DNA of 64,000 nucleotides, taken from the NCBI GenBank assembly GCA_025558095.1, contig JAIVFI010000032.1, forward strand, positions 496,001-560,000, read 5' to 3'. The number at the start of each line of letters is the position of its first letter. Position 1 is the stretch's first letter. This document shows positions 1 through 8,821 of the stretch, piece after piece. The notes beneath the pieces are model-generated. The model did no database searches. It worked only from the letters and a program-made list of their open reading frames with translations, and was not told the DNA's origin. This DNA is from Hyaloraphidium curvatum. Taxonomy: Eukaryota; Monoblepharomycota; Hyaloraphidiomycetes; Hyaloraphidiales; Hyaloraphidiaceae. The translations under genes and the position numbers were made by a program.

Positions 1-869
1 CGCAGGGCTCGTGCTGCTCCGCATGGGGCTACTGCTCAGGCGGCGCCGACCCCGGCACGCACGACCTCTGGTGCTCCGCCTCGCACGGGTGCCAGCGCCA
101 GTTCGGCAAGTGCTTCGACAACGCCGAGCTCCGCTGCGGGCACGGCCTCGGCCACGCGTGCTCCGCCTCGGGGCCCGAGTGCGCGACCGGGTGCTGCGTC
201 AACGGCGCCTGCGCAAACACCCACATCTGCTTCCCGCCCGCCGGCAACGGCGCCTCGTGCACCGCCTCGGACGGCCAGCAGTGCCAATCGGGCTGCTGCA
301 TCAACGGCGCCTGCGCCGACGCGGGCCAGTGCTTCCCCAACGGCAACCCGGCCCAGGCCGTCACCCTGATCGGCGCCAGCCCCATCCACGGCAACTACCA
401 GCCCGCTTCTCCGCCGCCGCCGCCTCCCGCCCCGGCCCCGGCCCCGGCCCCGCAGTCCCCCGCACCCTCGGGCGGCGGTGGCTGGATCGAGGGCTTCGGC
501 ACCTGGTACAATGCGTGCGTGATCCCCCCGGCTTGGCAACGGAACGGCCCGACCTGACCCCCCGCCCTTTGCAGCTGCGACCCCGCCCAGAACCACGGCT
601 ACGTCTGCATGGGCTCCTGCAACGGCAACTACATCGACGACTCGATCCCCGCCGTCGCCCTCAACGCGGCGCAGTACAACCACGGCCTCTGCTTCGCCTG
701 CATCGAGGTGTACGACCCATCCACGGGCGTCACCGCCAGATTCTCGGTGCAGGACCGCTGCGCGGGGTGCGCGTGGGGCGCGATCGACCTGACCCCCGCC
801 GCGTGGAGGAGGCTGGGGAACGATCCGTACACTTCGGGGTACAGGAGGATGAGGTGGCGGTTCTGCTGA
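1..869 (+). CDS. Expansin-like secreted protein with chitin-binding modules (5' end outside window)
   Basis: Only the C-terminal part is present; the reading frame enters at base 3. It begins inside a hevein-like module (CCSAWGYC), followed by three Cys-rich repeats of about 35 residues; two of them carry the same core, GCCVNGACA and GCCINGACA. A Pro/Ala linker follows at about 405-465. The last domain starts at GTWYNA and looks like the double-psi beta-barrel of expansin/barwin/RlpA-like proteins (CDPAQNHGYVCMGSCNGNY, then FSVQDRCAGCAWGAIDLTP). An intron at 515-574 (GTGCGTGA...TTTGCAG) splits an Ala codon and keeps frame; the stop is at 867-869. Expansin-like folds loosen polysaccharide networks without hydrolysis. 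Wall or chitin binding outside the cell is therefore inferred from the domains. The expansin assignment rests on the Cys pattern and the final barrel motif, and a cerato-platanin or barwin relative is possible. Confidence 0.8.
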
Positions 870-1112
870 GCGCGCTGCCGCCGGGTGACGGGGACGCGGG
901 GGGTTATACCGGGCACCGCGCGGTCGCTGGTTGGCCGCGCGGGCCCACGGCGCAGGGAGCCGTTGTGAAAAACCGGGGAGCAGGAGGAGGTCGATACCCG
1001 CGGGCAGGCCCGCGGACCGAATCAGTTAACACACATCAGTGTATTGTAACACGTCGGAGGATAGAGCGGCCGGGAGCCTTACCGTCGAACCTTGCGCCCC
1101 ATCCGGCCGCGA

Positions 1113-1363
1113 TCACGGCCTGCAGACCTTGCCGTGCCCCTTCCACGCCGCCCGCTGGCAATCGGCCCCACAGTACCTCGCCCTCCTGCACCTCGAGCAC
1201 GTGAGCAGCAGGATCGGCTCCTGCTTCCGCCCGCACGTCCCGCACCCCTCGTTGACCAGCGGCGGCGGGCCGGCGGGGGCCCTCTGCGCGCGGGAGAGGA
1301 ACTCCGCCGCGGAACGTAGACGTCCCCCGAACGGACGAGGTACTCGTCCTCAGACGTCGGCAT
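1113..1363 (-). CDS. Short MYND-type zinc finger protein
   Basis: The minus strand encodes a clear MYND finger ending at the stop 1115-1113: CGTCGRK, then CSRCRRARYC, then CQRAAWKGHGKVC, giving the C-x2-C / C-x2-C / C-x3-C / H-x3-C pattern. The finger frame is open upstream to an acceptor-like GCGCGCAG. The nearest ATG is at 1363-1361 in another frame. A 53-nt intron starting GTCCGTTC would join the two and give a protein of about 60 residues, but the donor is weak and this model is tentative. That ATG overlaps the stop of the neighbouring acetyltransferase (TGATG). MYND fingers bind proline-rich partners; no other domain is visible, so the function is unknown. Confidence 0.5.
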
Positions 1364-1710
1364 CACGCCAACCGGAGCTCGTAAAAGACGTTGAGCGGGT
1401 CGTCCACGTAGTCGCCAAAGGGCCCGATTCTGCGGAACCCGGCGCGTTCGTACAGCGCTATCGCCTCGGCGTTCAGGATGCCGGTTTCCAGGCGTGCGAC
1501 TCCGATGTGTCGCGTCCGCAGGTGGTCCAGCAGAGCCCCGAGCATTTTCCGCCCGAGCCCGAGCCCCCGGAACTCCGGGAGCACGAACATCCTCTTAAGC
1601 TCGCCGTACCCCTCGCGGACGGCAACCGCCCCCGTGGCCGCGGCGATCCCGCCGACGCGTGCAACCAGGAAGCAGACGTTCGGGGCGAGCAGCGCGGAGG
1701 CGCCCAGCAT
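1363..1710 (-). CDS. GNAT-family N-acetyltransferase, N-terminally short
   Basis: The 115-residue frame contains the GNAT core. GELKRMFVLPEFRGLGLGRK is the acetyl-CoA pyrophosphate loop (R-G-L-G-L-G-R, the usual R/Q-x-x-G-x-G/A), followed by RLETG and ALYERAGFRRIGPFGDYVDDP, typical of small GNATs with a YxxxGF-type end. Family members are usually about 150 residues. Here the frame starts near the second beta strand and an in-frame TAG lies about 24 nt upstream of the ATG at 1710-1708. A CTGTTTAG acceptor-like site sits just upstream, so a 5' exon may exist, but the adjoining DNA belongs to the LINE fragment. The gene may therefore have lost its start to the insertion. The substrate cannot be told. 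Confidence 0.65.
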   Translation of the reverse strand: MLGASALLAPNVCFLVARVGGIAAATGAVAVREGYGELKRMFVLPEFRGLGLGRKMLGALLDHLRTRHIGVARLETGILNAEAIALYERAGFRRIGPFGDYVDDPLNVFYELRLA

Positions 1711-1734
1711 GTGGTTGCATTCGGGCGGGAACTA

Positions 1735-2833
1735 AACAGAGTGGCTACATTGCGGAAGCGGGAGACACGGGTAAGCATGCCGCGGCGCGACAGGAGGCCA
1801 TGAACAATGCCTATGGTATCTGGCGCCGGATGATCGCCGACCACACTGGGCTGGAACCGCGCACTTCGCTCAACATCCTGCGGACCATCGTGGAAGCCGT
1901 CGGCCAGTACGGCAACCCACTGCTCATTAGCAAACCGTCGACGGACCTTCTACGCGGCAAATCGGCGCGGGACGTGACCATCCGTCGCGCACTCCGCGCG
2001 GTTCTCGGAGTGCCCCGCTCCACCCCCATCGCCTCACTCTTCGGCATATCCGGACATCTGCCCCTGGCCGTTCGCGACCACGAGATGGCCTTGCGCTACC
2101 TGATGCTGCCTACGAGGGACAAAGCGGTGCGGGCCTGCTTCGAGGCTCTCCGTCGCGAGATCGGCCGGAGGAAGGACGCGACATGTTTGACAACGGGAGC
2201 TCGGGCTGGAACGCCTGGACGATCGAGGGCCTGATCAAGAAGAAGGTAGTGGAGACCATGACCACCTGGATCGCGGATTCAGGGGCACTACACTTTCGGC
2301 GGACCTCGGGCATTACTTTTGGGTTCAACCCGTCGTTGGAGATCGAAGGGGAAACGAGGAGGCACGCCTTGCTCCGTCTGCTCACCGGGATGGAGAGCAC
2401 GCTCATGCAAGTACACGGGCGCTACCACAACTGGCCGAAGGACCGACAGACCTGCAAACATGATAGGGGAGAGATTGACGACGAGCTGCACCTACTGTTC
2501 AACTGCAGTCACAACAAAGACCTGAGGGACCGACTAGCTGCGCGGGTGCGAGAGCTCGGAGCAGACCACGATCACGGCCTATGGGACCTGGGAACGTGGT
2601 CATGGATACTGGAGGTGTCGCCCTTCCGCCTGGACAACGAGGAGCGGAGCGCTAAGCGCAGGATGCTGAGCGCGGCGGCGACGTTCATCGAGAAGAGCAT
2701 TGAAAGAAGGAAGAAGGAAGCTAAACCAGCATCACCGAGAATTCATCAGACGCCAATGGTGCGAGAGAGGTCCATAGCTGCTGTGGCGGGGGCCCGGGTC
2801 ACCGGCAATTTTGATTGATTGATTGATTGATTA
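1735..2833 (+). mobile_element. Decayed 3' fragment of a non-LTR (LINE) retrotransposon
   Basis: Two overlapping frames, about 1735-2200 and 2183-2818, together read as the region downstream of a LINE reverse transcriptase. They contain a helical stretch with RRHALLRLLTG and GRYHNW and a zinc-knuckle-like segment CKHDRGEIDDELHLLFNC. The motif DDELHLLF-x-C-x-H recurs in the fragment at the right edge of the window. The polymerase core (YxDD) is absent, so this is a 5'-truncated copy. The frame change near 2190 shows it is not a single intact ORF. It ends in a tetranucleotide tail, as LINEs often do. The 5' boundary is uncertain; I place it just beyond the truncated GNAT frame. Confidence 0.7.
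2811..2832 (+). repeat. (TTGA)n tail of the LINE fragment
   Basis: Just over five copies of TTGA directly follow the stop of the LINE frame. Simple-repeat 3' tails are a hallmark of several LINE clades, so this probably marks the 3' end of the insertion. Confidence 0.75.
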
Positions 2834-2864
2834 CCGCCACCCCCCGCCTATGATGTGATCGGGC

Positions 2865-2989
2865 AACTGGACGACAAGCATCGCAGGCGAGCCCGCGCCG
2901 CCGTGGATCGCGGGCCGCGTGGTGATGGTGCCCACTGCCAGCGGTCGGCGTGGAAGAAGGAGCACCGCAAGGTCTGCAAGCAGCGATGA
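2865..2989 (+). pseudogene. MYND zinc finger remnant
   Basis: The end of this stretch reads AHCQRSAWKKEHRKVCKQR then TGA (2987-2989), which matches the second half of the MYND finger at 1113-1363 (CQRAAWKGHGKVC). The first two Cys pairs are not readable: in frame the region gives Arg-rich residues instead of C-x2-C. It begins only about 30 nt after the LINE tail. It is best explained as a MYND gene whose 5' part was lost or scrambled, possibly by the insertion; a 5' exon hidden by a frame change cannot be ruled out. Confidence 0.4.
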
Positions 2990-3303
2990 TGGGCGCGTGG
3001 ACAGTCTGGAGCCGGCAGTCCCCTCCCCTCTTCCCGAATCCAACGTGGCGGTGACCGGTTGTTCTTGCCCTGGACCGATGGCCGGCAGATCCGGTGGTGC
3101 ACAAGCCGCTATCGAAGAGCGCGCGACCGAAGAGACATCGAAGAGCAGGGTGCATAAGTAGCTGGCAGTACACGCCAATAGCCGATTCTCCATCCCCGCG
3201 TCCCCCCGACCATTCTAACCCTCGTAACCAACGGCCAAAACGGAGCCCTTTCCTCTGGGCATGCGCCCCCTGGCTGTCGACCGCCCTTCGCGCCACCTTC
3301 GCA
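2990..3303. other. No gene seen
   Basis: About 310 nt with open frames on both strands but no recognisable protein. It probably holds the 3' region of the convergent gene ending at 3304. Confidence 0.5.
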
Positions 3304-4017
3304 TCAGGGGAAAGGGTCGGTAATGGTCAACACGAAGTTGGGACCGCTGATGCAGGGGAAAACCGCCCACTGCGCCAATGTGTTGCAGTTTTCGCCAAAG
3401 ACGAAGGGCAGGAACGACGCCATGCATGTCCCCGGGGCGCTGTCGGTGATGGGGCCGGACACCGCCGAGGAGATGATCTGCCCGCCGCCGGACCCGATGG
3501 GGCACGCGCCAGCCCCCATGGTGAGGAAGGTGCCCGTGACGTTGACGGCCAAGTTGTAGCAGACTATCTGGCCGATGTCGCCTTGGTAGAACTTGCCGCT
3601 GATGCCCGCGCGGTCGAGGCAGTTGAGGTTCTCGTACCGCTTGTACAGTGCGTGGTCGGTGCCGTGGGTGACGCACGCGAGGGGGAGCTCGGGCGTGGCG
3701 TCGGGATGGTTGAACTCGCTGCGCGGCGGGGGGCCGGGCGGGTCAGCGGGACCCAGAAAGCCGCCGGTGGCGCGCGGGGGAAGCTGTACCAGTACGAGTC
3801 CTCGAGGCAGTCCCCGCACGAGCGGACAAACACCGCGTGCTCCACGGGGGCGGCTTGCTCGGCCGGGCCGTCGTCCACGATGGGCCTGCCGGGGAAATCG
3901 CATCGGCCGTCAGCGCCGGCGCGGGAGCGGGCGCGCCGCAGCCACTCACGCCGCGGAGGCCGACAGGGCGGCGCAGAGCGCAAGCAGAGCGGCGGCAACG
4001 GCGGCGGCGGCGCGCAT
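3304..4017 (-). CDS. Secreted Cys-rich protein, PAN-like family member A (divergent)
   Basis: I build three exons: 4017-3950, 3885-3790 and 3718-3304, with introns 3949-3886 (GTGAGT...GGCAG) and 3789-3719 (GTACAG...GCAG); all phases agree. The product starts with a signal peptide (MRAAAAVAAALLALCAALSA), then VFVRSCGDCLEDSYC, then EFNHPDATPELPLACV and HALYKRYEN. This head is shared with two genes at 13.4 and 19.1 kb, and the intron after TG of the last Cys codon is at the same place in all three. The C-terminal 120 residues (FYQGDIGQIVCYNLAV..., ending LTITDPFP) differ from the PAN-like tails of the other two. It is probably secreted; function unknown. Confidence 0.75.
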
Positions 4018-4888
4018 CTCTTTCGAAAGTTTCGGGTTTGTGGACACGGCGGTGCGATTCGTGGCCGCAATGCCGGCCCGGCGGCGTGATTGGAGCATGA
4101 TTGCGGGTCCAGGCCCATCCGGCCATCTCGGGGCGGGCAACCCTACGATGCCCACCATGTTTCCGGACACACGCCATTCCGACCGCGGCCATCCGGAATG
4201 GAAGCTCTTGCTCCGGCTCACCGTTTCCGACGCTGATCCCGCGGATTCGGCACATTGTAGGGTCTCGCGGGCGGAATCGGTCGGACGAACCAGCCGCCGC
4301 GGCCGGCGGAAGCCACGGCGCCCAACCGCCGCCTTCGCCGACGCCGCCCGACCGCCGCCTTCACCGACGAGCACGGCCACTCCATGCCGGCGCACGTCTT
4401 TGGCCGCGAGAGCCTCGTCGCGGGCCGCGCCACGGCGCCAACCGGCGCCGGCGACGAAGGGTGTAGTGAGAGGGGGCACGCGCGCCGACCGGGCCCGCCG
4501 GCGCCGGTGGCGAGCGCTGGCTGGGGCGCCGGCCCGGGGAAGGATCTCGACGCTGTCTACACCGATGCGCCTCGGACCGCGCCAAAGAAAGGGAGTACTT
4601 CGAGCCCAGGGCGTTCCTGCGGAACCGCACGCCAGGCAACCCACGCCTCCTTCAAGTTCTTCAAAAGCGTATGGGGAAAGTAAACGCAACATTACTGCAC
4701 AATGTGGGGATAGTAAAAGTAGCTGAAACACCACCAGCTGGCGTAACGTACACCGACGGAGCGGCGCTCGACGAATTCATGAGCACGACGCTTCATCCTC
4801 GGGCCGAGGGGGCCTCTCCTTCGCACCAGTGGATCGGCCCGCTCCCCGCGTTTCTTGCCCGGATACATACTTGCCATACGGGACGCCT
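4018..4888. other. Gene-poor stretch
   Basis: No feature can be supported. One plus-strand frame, about 4560-4700, reads plausibly as protein (EREYFEPRAFLRNRTPGNP) but has no start, no homologue I recognise and no conserved neighbour. The left part must hold the promoter of the gene starting at 4017. Confidence 0.4.
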
Positions 4889-6235
4889 TCACTGGCTTTC
4901 GCCGCCCTCCCCGCCGATCGCGAACCCCATCCTCTCCAGATCCCGCGCCGTCTCCTCCTCCCCGCCCTCGGCGTGCACCTGCCTCGAGAAGAAGAGCAAC
5001 CACCCCGCCAGCGAGAGCCCTTCCTTTTCCCGCTGCACGCGGGCCGGGGGCGGCGCCGCCTTGCTCTTGCCCTCCGCCGGGGATCCCTCCGCAGGCTGTC
5101 CGGCGAGCCATTCCCCCGTCCAGATCCTCGTTTCCGGGTCGACGCCCCCCTCGAGTGCCGCGACCATCGATTTGGCCTCCTTGAGGGTGACCGGGTGGCC
5201 GTTGGCCTTGTGCACCGCGGTCGCGAAGCCCGCGGGGGGGAGCACGGCGTCGCCGCCGAAAGCGCGGAAGGCGCGGAGGAGGGTCGTCAACAGGGAGGAG
5301 CGGAGATGGAAGGGGGGGTTGGTGGGGTCCGAGAGGAGGGATGTGGGGATGACGTCGGGCGTGGCGTGGGGTGGAGGGTCGGCCTCGTCCGCCAGCTGCC
5401 GAAAGTCGTCATCACCACCCATTTCGATGCCGATGTGCGCCATCTCGGCGCACGCCTCGTTGTGCCCCTCGAGGAGCAGCAAAAACGCCAGCAGCCTGAT
5501 CGAAGGAAGGTGGTTGGGAACCATCCTGAGCAGGTGCACCAGCCTCTCCCCCGGCGCCAGCGTGCGCACCGACAGCGCCGAGCCGCCGGAAGAGACGGAG
5601 AGGTGTTCGGCGCGCTCGGCGAGCTCGGCGTCGGAGGAGCGGATGCTCCGCGTGGAGCTGTTGGGTCCCCCCTCGGCGTCCGAGCCGTCCATCGACACGT
5701 CGCTGTCCGATGCCGCGCCCGACGGGCCGGGCGCTGCGGAGTCGCCGGCCACTTCGGCCTCGGAGCTGCTCCCCGCGGCGTCCATCGCGTGCTCGGGCCC
5801 CCCGTGGCCCGTCTTGCCCTCGAGCGCCCTGACCTCCTCCAGCACCTCCTCGAACGTCTCCTCGATCCCCGCCAGCTCCCCCGCCACCTCGTCCTCCTCC
5901 TCATCAGTCATCTCCGGCGCCGGTGCCCGCGGCTTGCCGGCGGCCTTTGCCCACAGGTCGGCCCGCATCCGCGCGCGGGCGACGTCCTCCCGCGCGGGCT
6001 CCCACGGCTCGTGCTCCGCCCCCGGCAGCAGCGCCGCGAGCTCCTCGACCTTGGCGGCGTGCGTGAAGTGCCGCGCGAACGCGGATGCCCAGTGCGGCGA
6101 CGCGGCGGCCGCGGCGGACACCGACGAGCAGACGAGGGAGAGCGGCGCGAGGAGCCGCGGGGGCAGCGCGGGGGACGCCGCGACGAGGGAGAGCGCGGCG
6201 GTGGCGGGGTCGGGGGCGGCGCGGTCGAGCTCCAT
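4889..6235 (-). CDS. Unrecognised 448-residue protein with acidic, Ser-rich centre
   Basis: A single uninterrupted frame runs from the ATG at 6235-6233 (MELDRAAPDPATAALSLVAA) to the stop at 4889; the frame stays open upstream but that part looks like leader DNA. The N-terminal 100 residues are helical and Ala/Leu-rich. Residues about 115-230 are very acidic and Ser-rich (MTDEEEDEVAGELAGIEETF, later SDSDVSMDGSDAEGG). The C-terminal half is helical, with ERLVHLLRMVPNHLPSIRLL and a final region WTGEWLAGQP...GLSLAGWLLFF. No signal peptide or membrane span is seen. Composition suggests a nuclear or cytosolic scaffold-type protein, but I do not recognise a family. Confidence 0.7.
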   Translation of the reverse strand: MELDRAAPDPATAALSLVAASPALPPRLLAPLSLVCSSVSAAAAASPHWASAFARHFTHAAKVEELAALLPGAEHEPWEPAREDVARARMRADLWAKAAGKPRAPAPEMTDEEEDEVAGELAGIEETFEEVLEEVRALEGKTGHGGPEHAMDAAGSSSEAEVAGDSAAPGPSGAASDSDVSMDGSDAEGGPNSSTRSIRSSDAELAERAEHLSVSSGGSALSVRTLAPGERLVHLLRMVPNHLPSIRLLAFLLLLEGHNEACAEMAHIGIEMGGDDDFRQLADEADPPPHATPDVIPTSLLSDPTNPPFHLRSSLLTTLLRAFRAFGGDAVLPPAGFATAVHKANGHPVTLKEAKSMVAALEGGVDPETRIWTGEWLAGQPAEGSPAEGKSKAAPPPARVQREKEGLSLAGWLLFFSRQVHAEGGEEETARDLERMGFAIGGEGGESQ

Positions 6236-6562
6236 CGCGGCGGGGGACACGCGGGGTGACGGGCAAGGGGCGACGCTACAGGGTAAACAAAGAGTCCGCG
6301 ACCACCCCACACAGGCTGGAACACCGGCGCAACGGAAGCAAAGCACCATCAACGAGTCAATAAGCTTTGGGCCTCCGTAGCATCCCGGGGATCTCTCCCC
6401 GAAAAAAGGAAAGACCAGCACGCTCGCACCGCTTGCCGACAATCCCCTGCTTCTGTCTCTATGGCGGGCCCACGCCGGCTCCCCTTTCGCTAGACGCCTC
6501 CGAGCTTCTCGCGCTCTTCCCGCTCCGTGCGCCTCCGGACGGCCGTCGTCGTGGTGGGGCGT

Positions 6563-7320
6563 CCTCATCGGCGCCTCCTTCTTCCTTTCAGCTTCGACGT
6601 GGGTCTTCGGAAGCTACCTCGTCCGCGCGGCGCGGACGAGCCCCGCCGACGTGCGCCTCCGCACCCGGCTGCACCGTCGCGCGACTAGCCACGCGCTGCG
6701 GGACTTCCTCTCCCGCGCGCGCGACGCCCTGGTCCACGGCACCCCGCTCGGCGACCCGTGGACTGGCGAGCCCTATGCCGTCCTTCACGCGTCCTACGAG
6801 CGGCGTTGGCTCGCCGCCAGGGCCGTCCGCGCGCTCTCATCCTCCGCGGCCTTCACCGCCCTCGTGACCGTCTTCGTCCCCCTGGCCTTGCTCGCCGGTG
6901 CGGCGGCCAACATCGCCGCGGGCGGCTGCATCCCCTTCTGGACCGTCGCGTGGGCGCTCGTCGCCCTCGTCAGGCCGTGGGTCGACCTTGCGCATCTGCC
7001 GGCGTCCAACGCGCAGATCGACGCCACTGATCTCGCTCTACGGCGACGCCCGCACCGCCCTTCAATCCATGCTCGCCGAATCCCTGCGGCTTCCCGAACC
7101 CCCCGAATGCCGCGCCGCGGAGCTCAGGGAGCACGTGGGCCTGCTCTCCGCGCTGGGGACCGCGGACAACCTCCGCGCGACGTTCGTGGGGATCGCGGTC
7201 ACCTGGGGACTGGCGAAGACGGTGTTCGTGACCGCGGCGAAGCTGGCGGTGGCGCTGTGGAGCGTGCTCAGGGGGGCGGGGGTTTCTTTTACCATCGAGA
7301 CAGCGTGTCCAGGATATTGA
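6563..7320 (+). pseudogene. Membrane protein, paralogue of the 39.4-41.0 kb gene, with frame change
   Basis: From WWGVLIGASFFLS (about 6560) the plus strand reads as a membrane protein: EPYAVLHASYERRWLAARAV, a hydrophobic segment ALVTVFVPLALLAGAA, and GCIPFWTVAWALVALV. Near 7015-7035 the frame changes by one base. The protein then continues as LISLYGDARTALQSMLAES and ends ALWSVLRGAGVSFTIETACP before the TGA at 7318-7320. The gene at 39.4-41.0 kb has the same order (GSCIPLYSVFFFLYGLY, MAESNRG, GLWSVLRSGGVGLVADMVCP). No GT-AG intron fits between the two frames, so either the gene is broken or a base is missing in the assembly. No upstream exons were found, so the N-terminus is unclear. Confidence 0.55.
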
Positions 7321-7446
7321 ATGTTACATGGGCTATTGCGGCCACGCCACACACGTCCGAACCCCATCCCTCCATCTTGCCGCCCCTTCTGCAGATGGCG
7401 CAGGCTCCATCGCGGCCGAAAACGCATCCCTTCCCCCCGCCCCACC

Positions 7447-7764
7447 TCACGCGGCGCGGTGCAGGATCCCCTTCTCCAGCTCCACCACCACCTCGTTCCC
7501 CTCCACCCTGGCCTTGCCGTCCGCAATCAAGCTCATCCCCCCCTCCTCCTTGGCCGGCCACAGCAGCACCACCTCCTGCCTGTCGGCGATGTTGGCCCGC
7601 GTGGTCTTTCCGGCGTCGGCGATGCGCGCGGTGGTGCCGCTGACCGCGGGGCGGCACGAGACGGGGTGTGCCCGCGAGGGAGGGGGGGAGGTGGTGATGA
7701 GGAAGCAGGAGGGGTAGGCGGCGGAGGCGGCGGCGATGCCGTCGGCGGGCACGGGCCGGGTCAT
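7447..7764 (-). CDS. Small unrecognised protein, 105 residues
   Basis: An intact frame runs from MTRPVPADGIAAASAAYPSC to a stop at 7447. The second half has a regular alternating pattern (QEVVLLWPAKEEGGMSLIAD, then ARVEGNEVVVELEKGIL) that looks like a small beta-rich fold. No signal peptide or transmembrane span is seen. It lies convergent to the membrane paralogue. I do not recognise a family; the open opposite strand and high GC make a spurious frame possible, but the protein-like composition of the C-terminal half argues for a real gene. Confidence 0.5.
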   Translation of the reverse strand: MTRPVPADGIAAASAAYPSCFLITTSPPPSRAHPVSCRPAVSGTTARIADAGKTTRANIADRQEVVLLWPAKEEGGMSLIADGKARVEGNEVVVELEKGILHRAA

Positions 7765-7971
7765 TTTGGGTGTTCGTTGGGGGGCCCGGCGGTGCGTTGG
7801 CGTTGGGAGCAGGGCGCAACGCAGGGGCCGCGGGGCGATAGGCAGGGCAGCGATCGAACGGAATCAAGGAAGAAGCCGGAAGCAAGCTGCCGACGGGCCC
7901 GAGACGGATGTGGCGGTCTGCCTCCCGGCAATCCCTTGCTGGTCCCCGTAAACACCGCGGTGACGCCACAA

Positions 7972-8418
7972 TGGCCGGCTGGTACGGAGGCTGGCAGGCG
8001 CCTCAGGCACCCCAGTGGCTGCCGGCGGGGCCTGCAATGGGCGTCCATGTGGTGGGGGCGATGCTGAGGAGGATCTCGGCGAGGAGGCCGGGGAAGGCGA
8101 CGACGAGATACGGCAAGACGGGGAGGGCGATTGTGGTGGGGAGAACGACGCTGAGATCGAGGATTACGAGGCCTTCAAGCCCGAAGCCACGTTCAAAAAG
8201 ATGGCGCAAGCGCTTCAAGTGCTGAAGAACGAGCGCTTGCGCTTGCCGATGCTGGTCCGCGACGCAGACGCCAAGACCCTCCGCCCGCGGTGACGGCGAT
8301 CCCGTGCAGGCACGTGCTGCTGCGCGAGGGGTGCTGGGGGAGGGTGGTGGTCGCGATTGGGAGCGGGTGTCCCAGGTGCGGGAACGGGGTGCAAGAGTGG
8401 CTCGAGGTCCAGTTCTGA
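7972..8418 (+). pseudogene. RING-finger gene, apparently frame-broken
   Basis: Three frames carry successive parts of one familiar layout. Frame 1 from 7972 gives MAGWYGGWQAPQAPQWLPAG. Frame 2 (about 8053-8293) gives an acidic stretch and YEAFKPEATFKKMAQALQVL ending in LVRDADAKTL. Frame 3 gives IPCRHVLLREGCW ... GCPRCGNGVQEWLEVQF, with the stop at 8416-8418. The last piece is the second half of a C-terminal RING finger (C-x-H ... C ... C-x2-C). RDADAKTL is where the first C-x2-C pair should precede it, but those cysteines are not visible. No intron of normal size joins the frames. It is either decayed or hit by sequence indels; if intact it would be an E3 ubiquitin ligase. Confidence 0.5.
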
Positions 8419-8821
8419 AGCGCGGGGAAAGGTGGCGCGAACGCAATAGTCTTGAATGCAGGCACGAGTCTTTCAACCCGATGAGCCCATCAGCAGTGTT
8501 CCTCGTCGGATCCAATCCAGCATCCTGCCGACAAGTCCGCCTCGCCGCTCTCTCTGCCCTTGAGCCCGACCCGAGACCTTGCCCGATTGCCTCCGCGCCT
8601 CCCGATCCGCAGTGACCGATCCCGTGCCGCAAACGGTATCGCCAATCAAGCCGTTTTACGCCCGGGAAAGGTGCTGATGCGAAGTGTGTGGAACGGGGAC
8701 GAGCTGCGGCGAAACCCGGTAGGGAAATCGGGGTTGTTCCGCGGCCCGCGCCAAATCGCCGCCGCCCCAACAAAATCGCACCACAGCGTCGCCGCGCAGA
8801 GCAGCCATCACCCAACGAATA

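Noticed and set aside
4671-6380. Plus-strand frame of 569 codons opposite the acidic-protein gene
   Set aside because: The minus strand reads as a sensible protein with a clear start; the plus frame is the Ser/Ala-rich antisense shadow.
7015-7035. Programmed frameshifting in the 7-kb membrane gene
   Set aside because: No slippery sequence or conserved stem is visible, and the 40-kb paralogue is in one frame over the same part.
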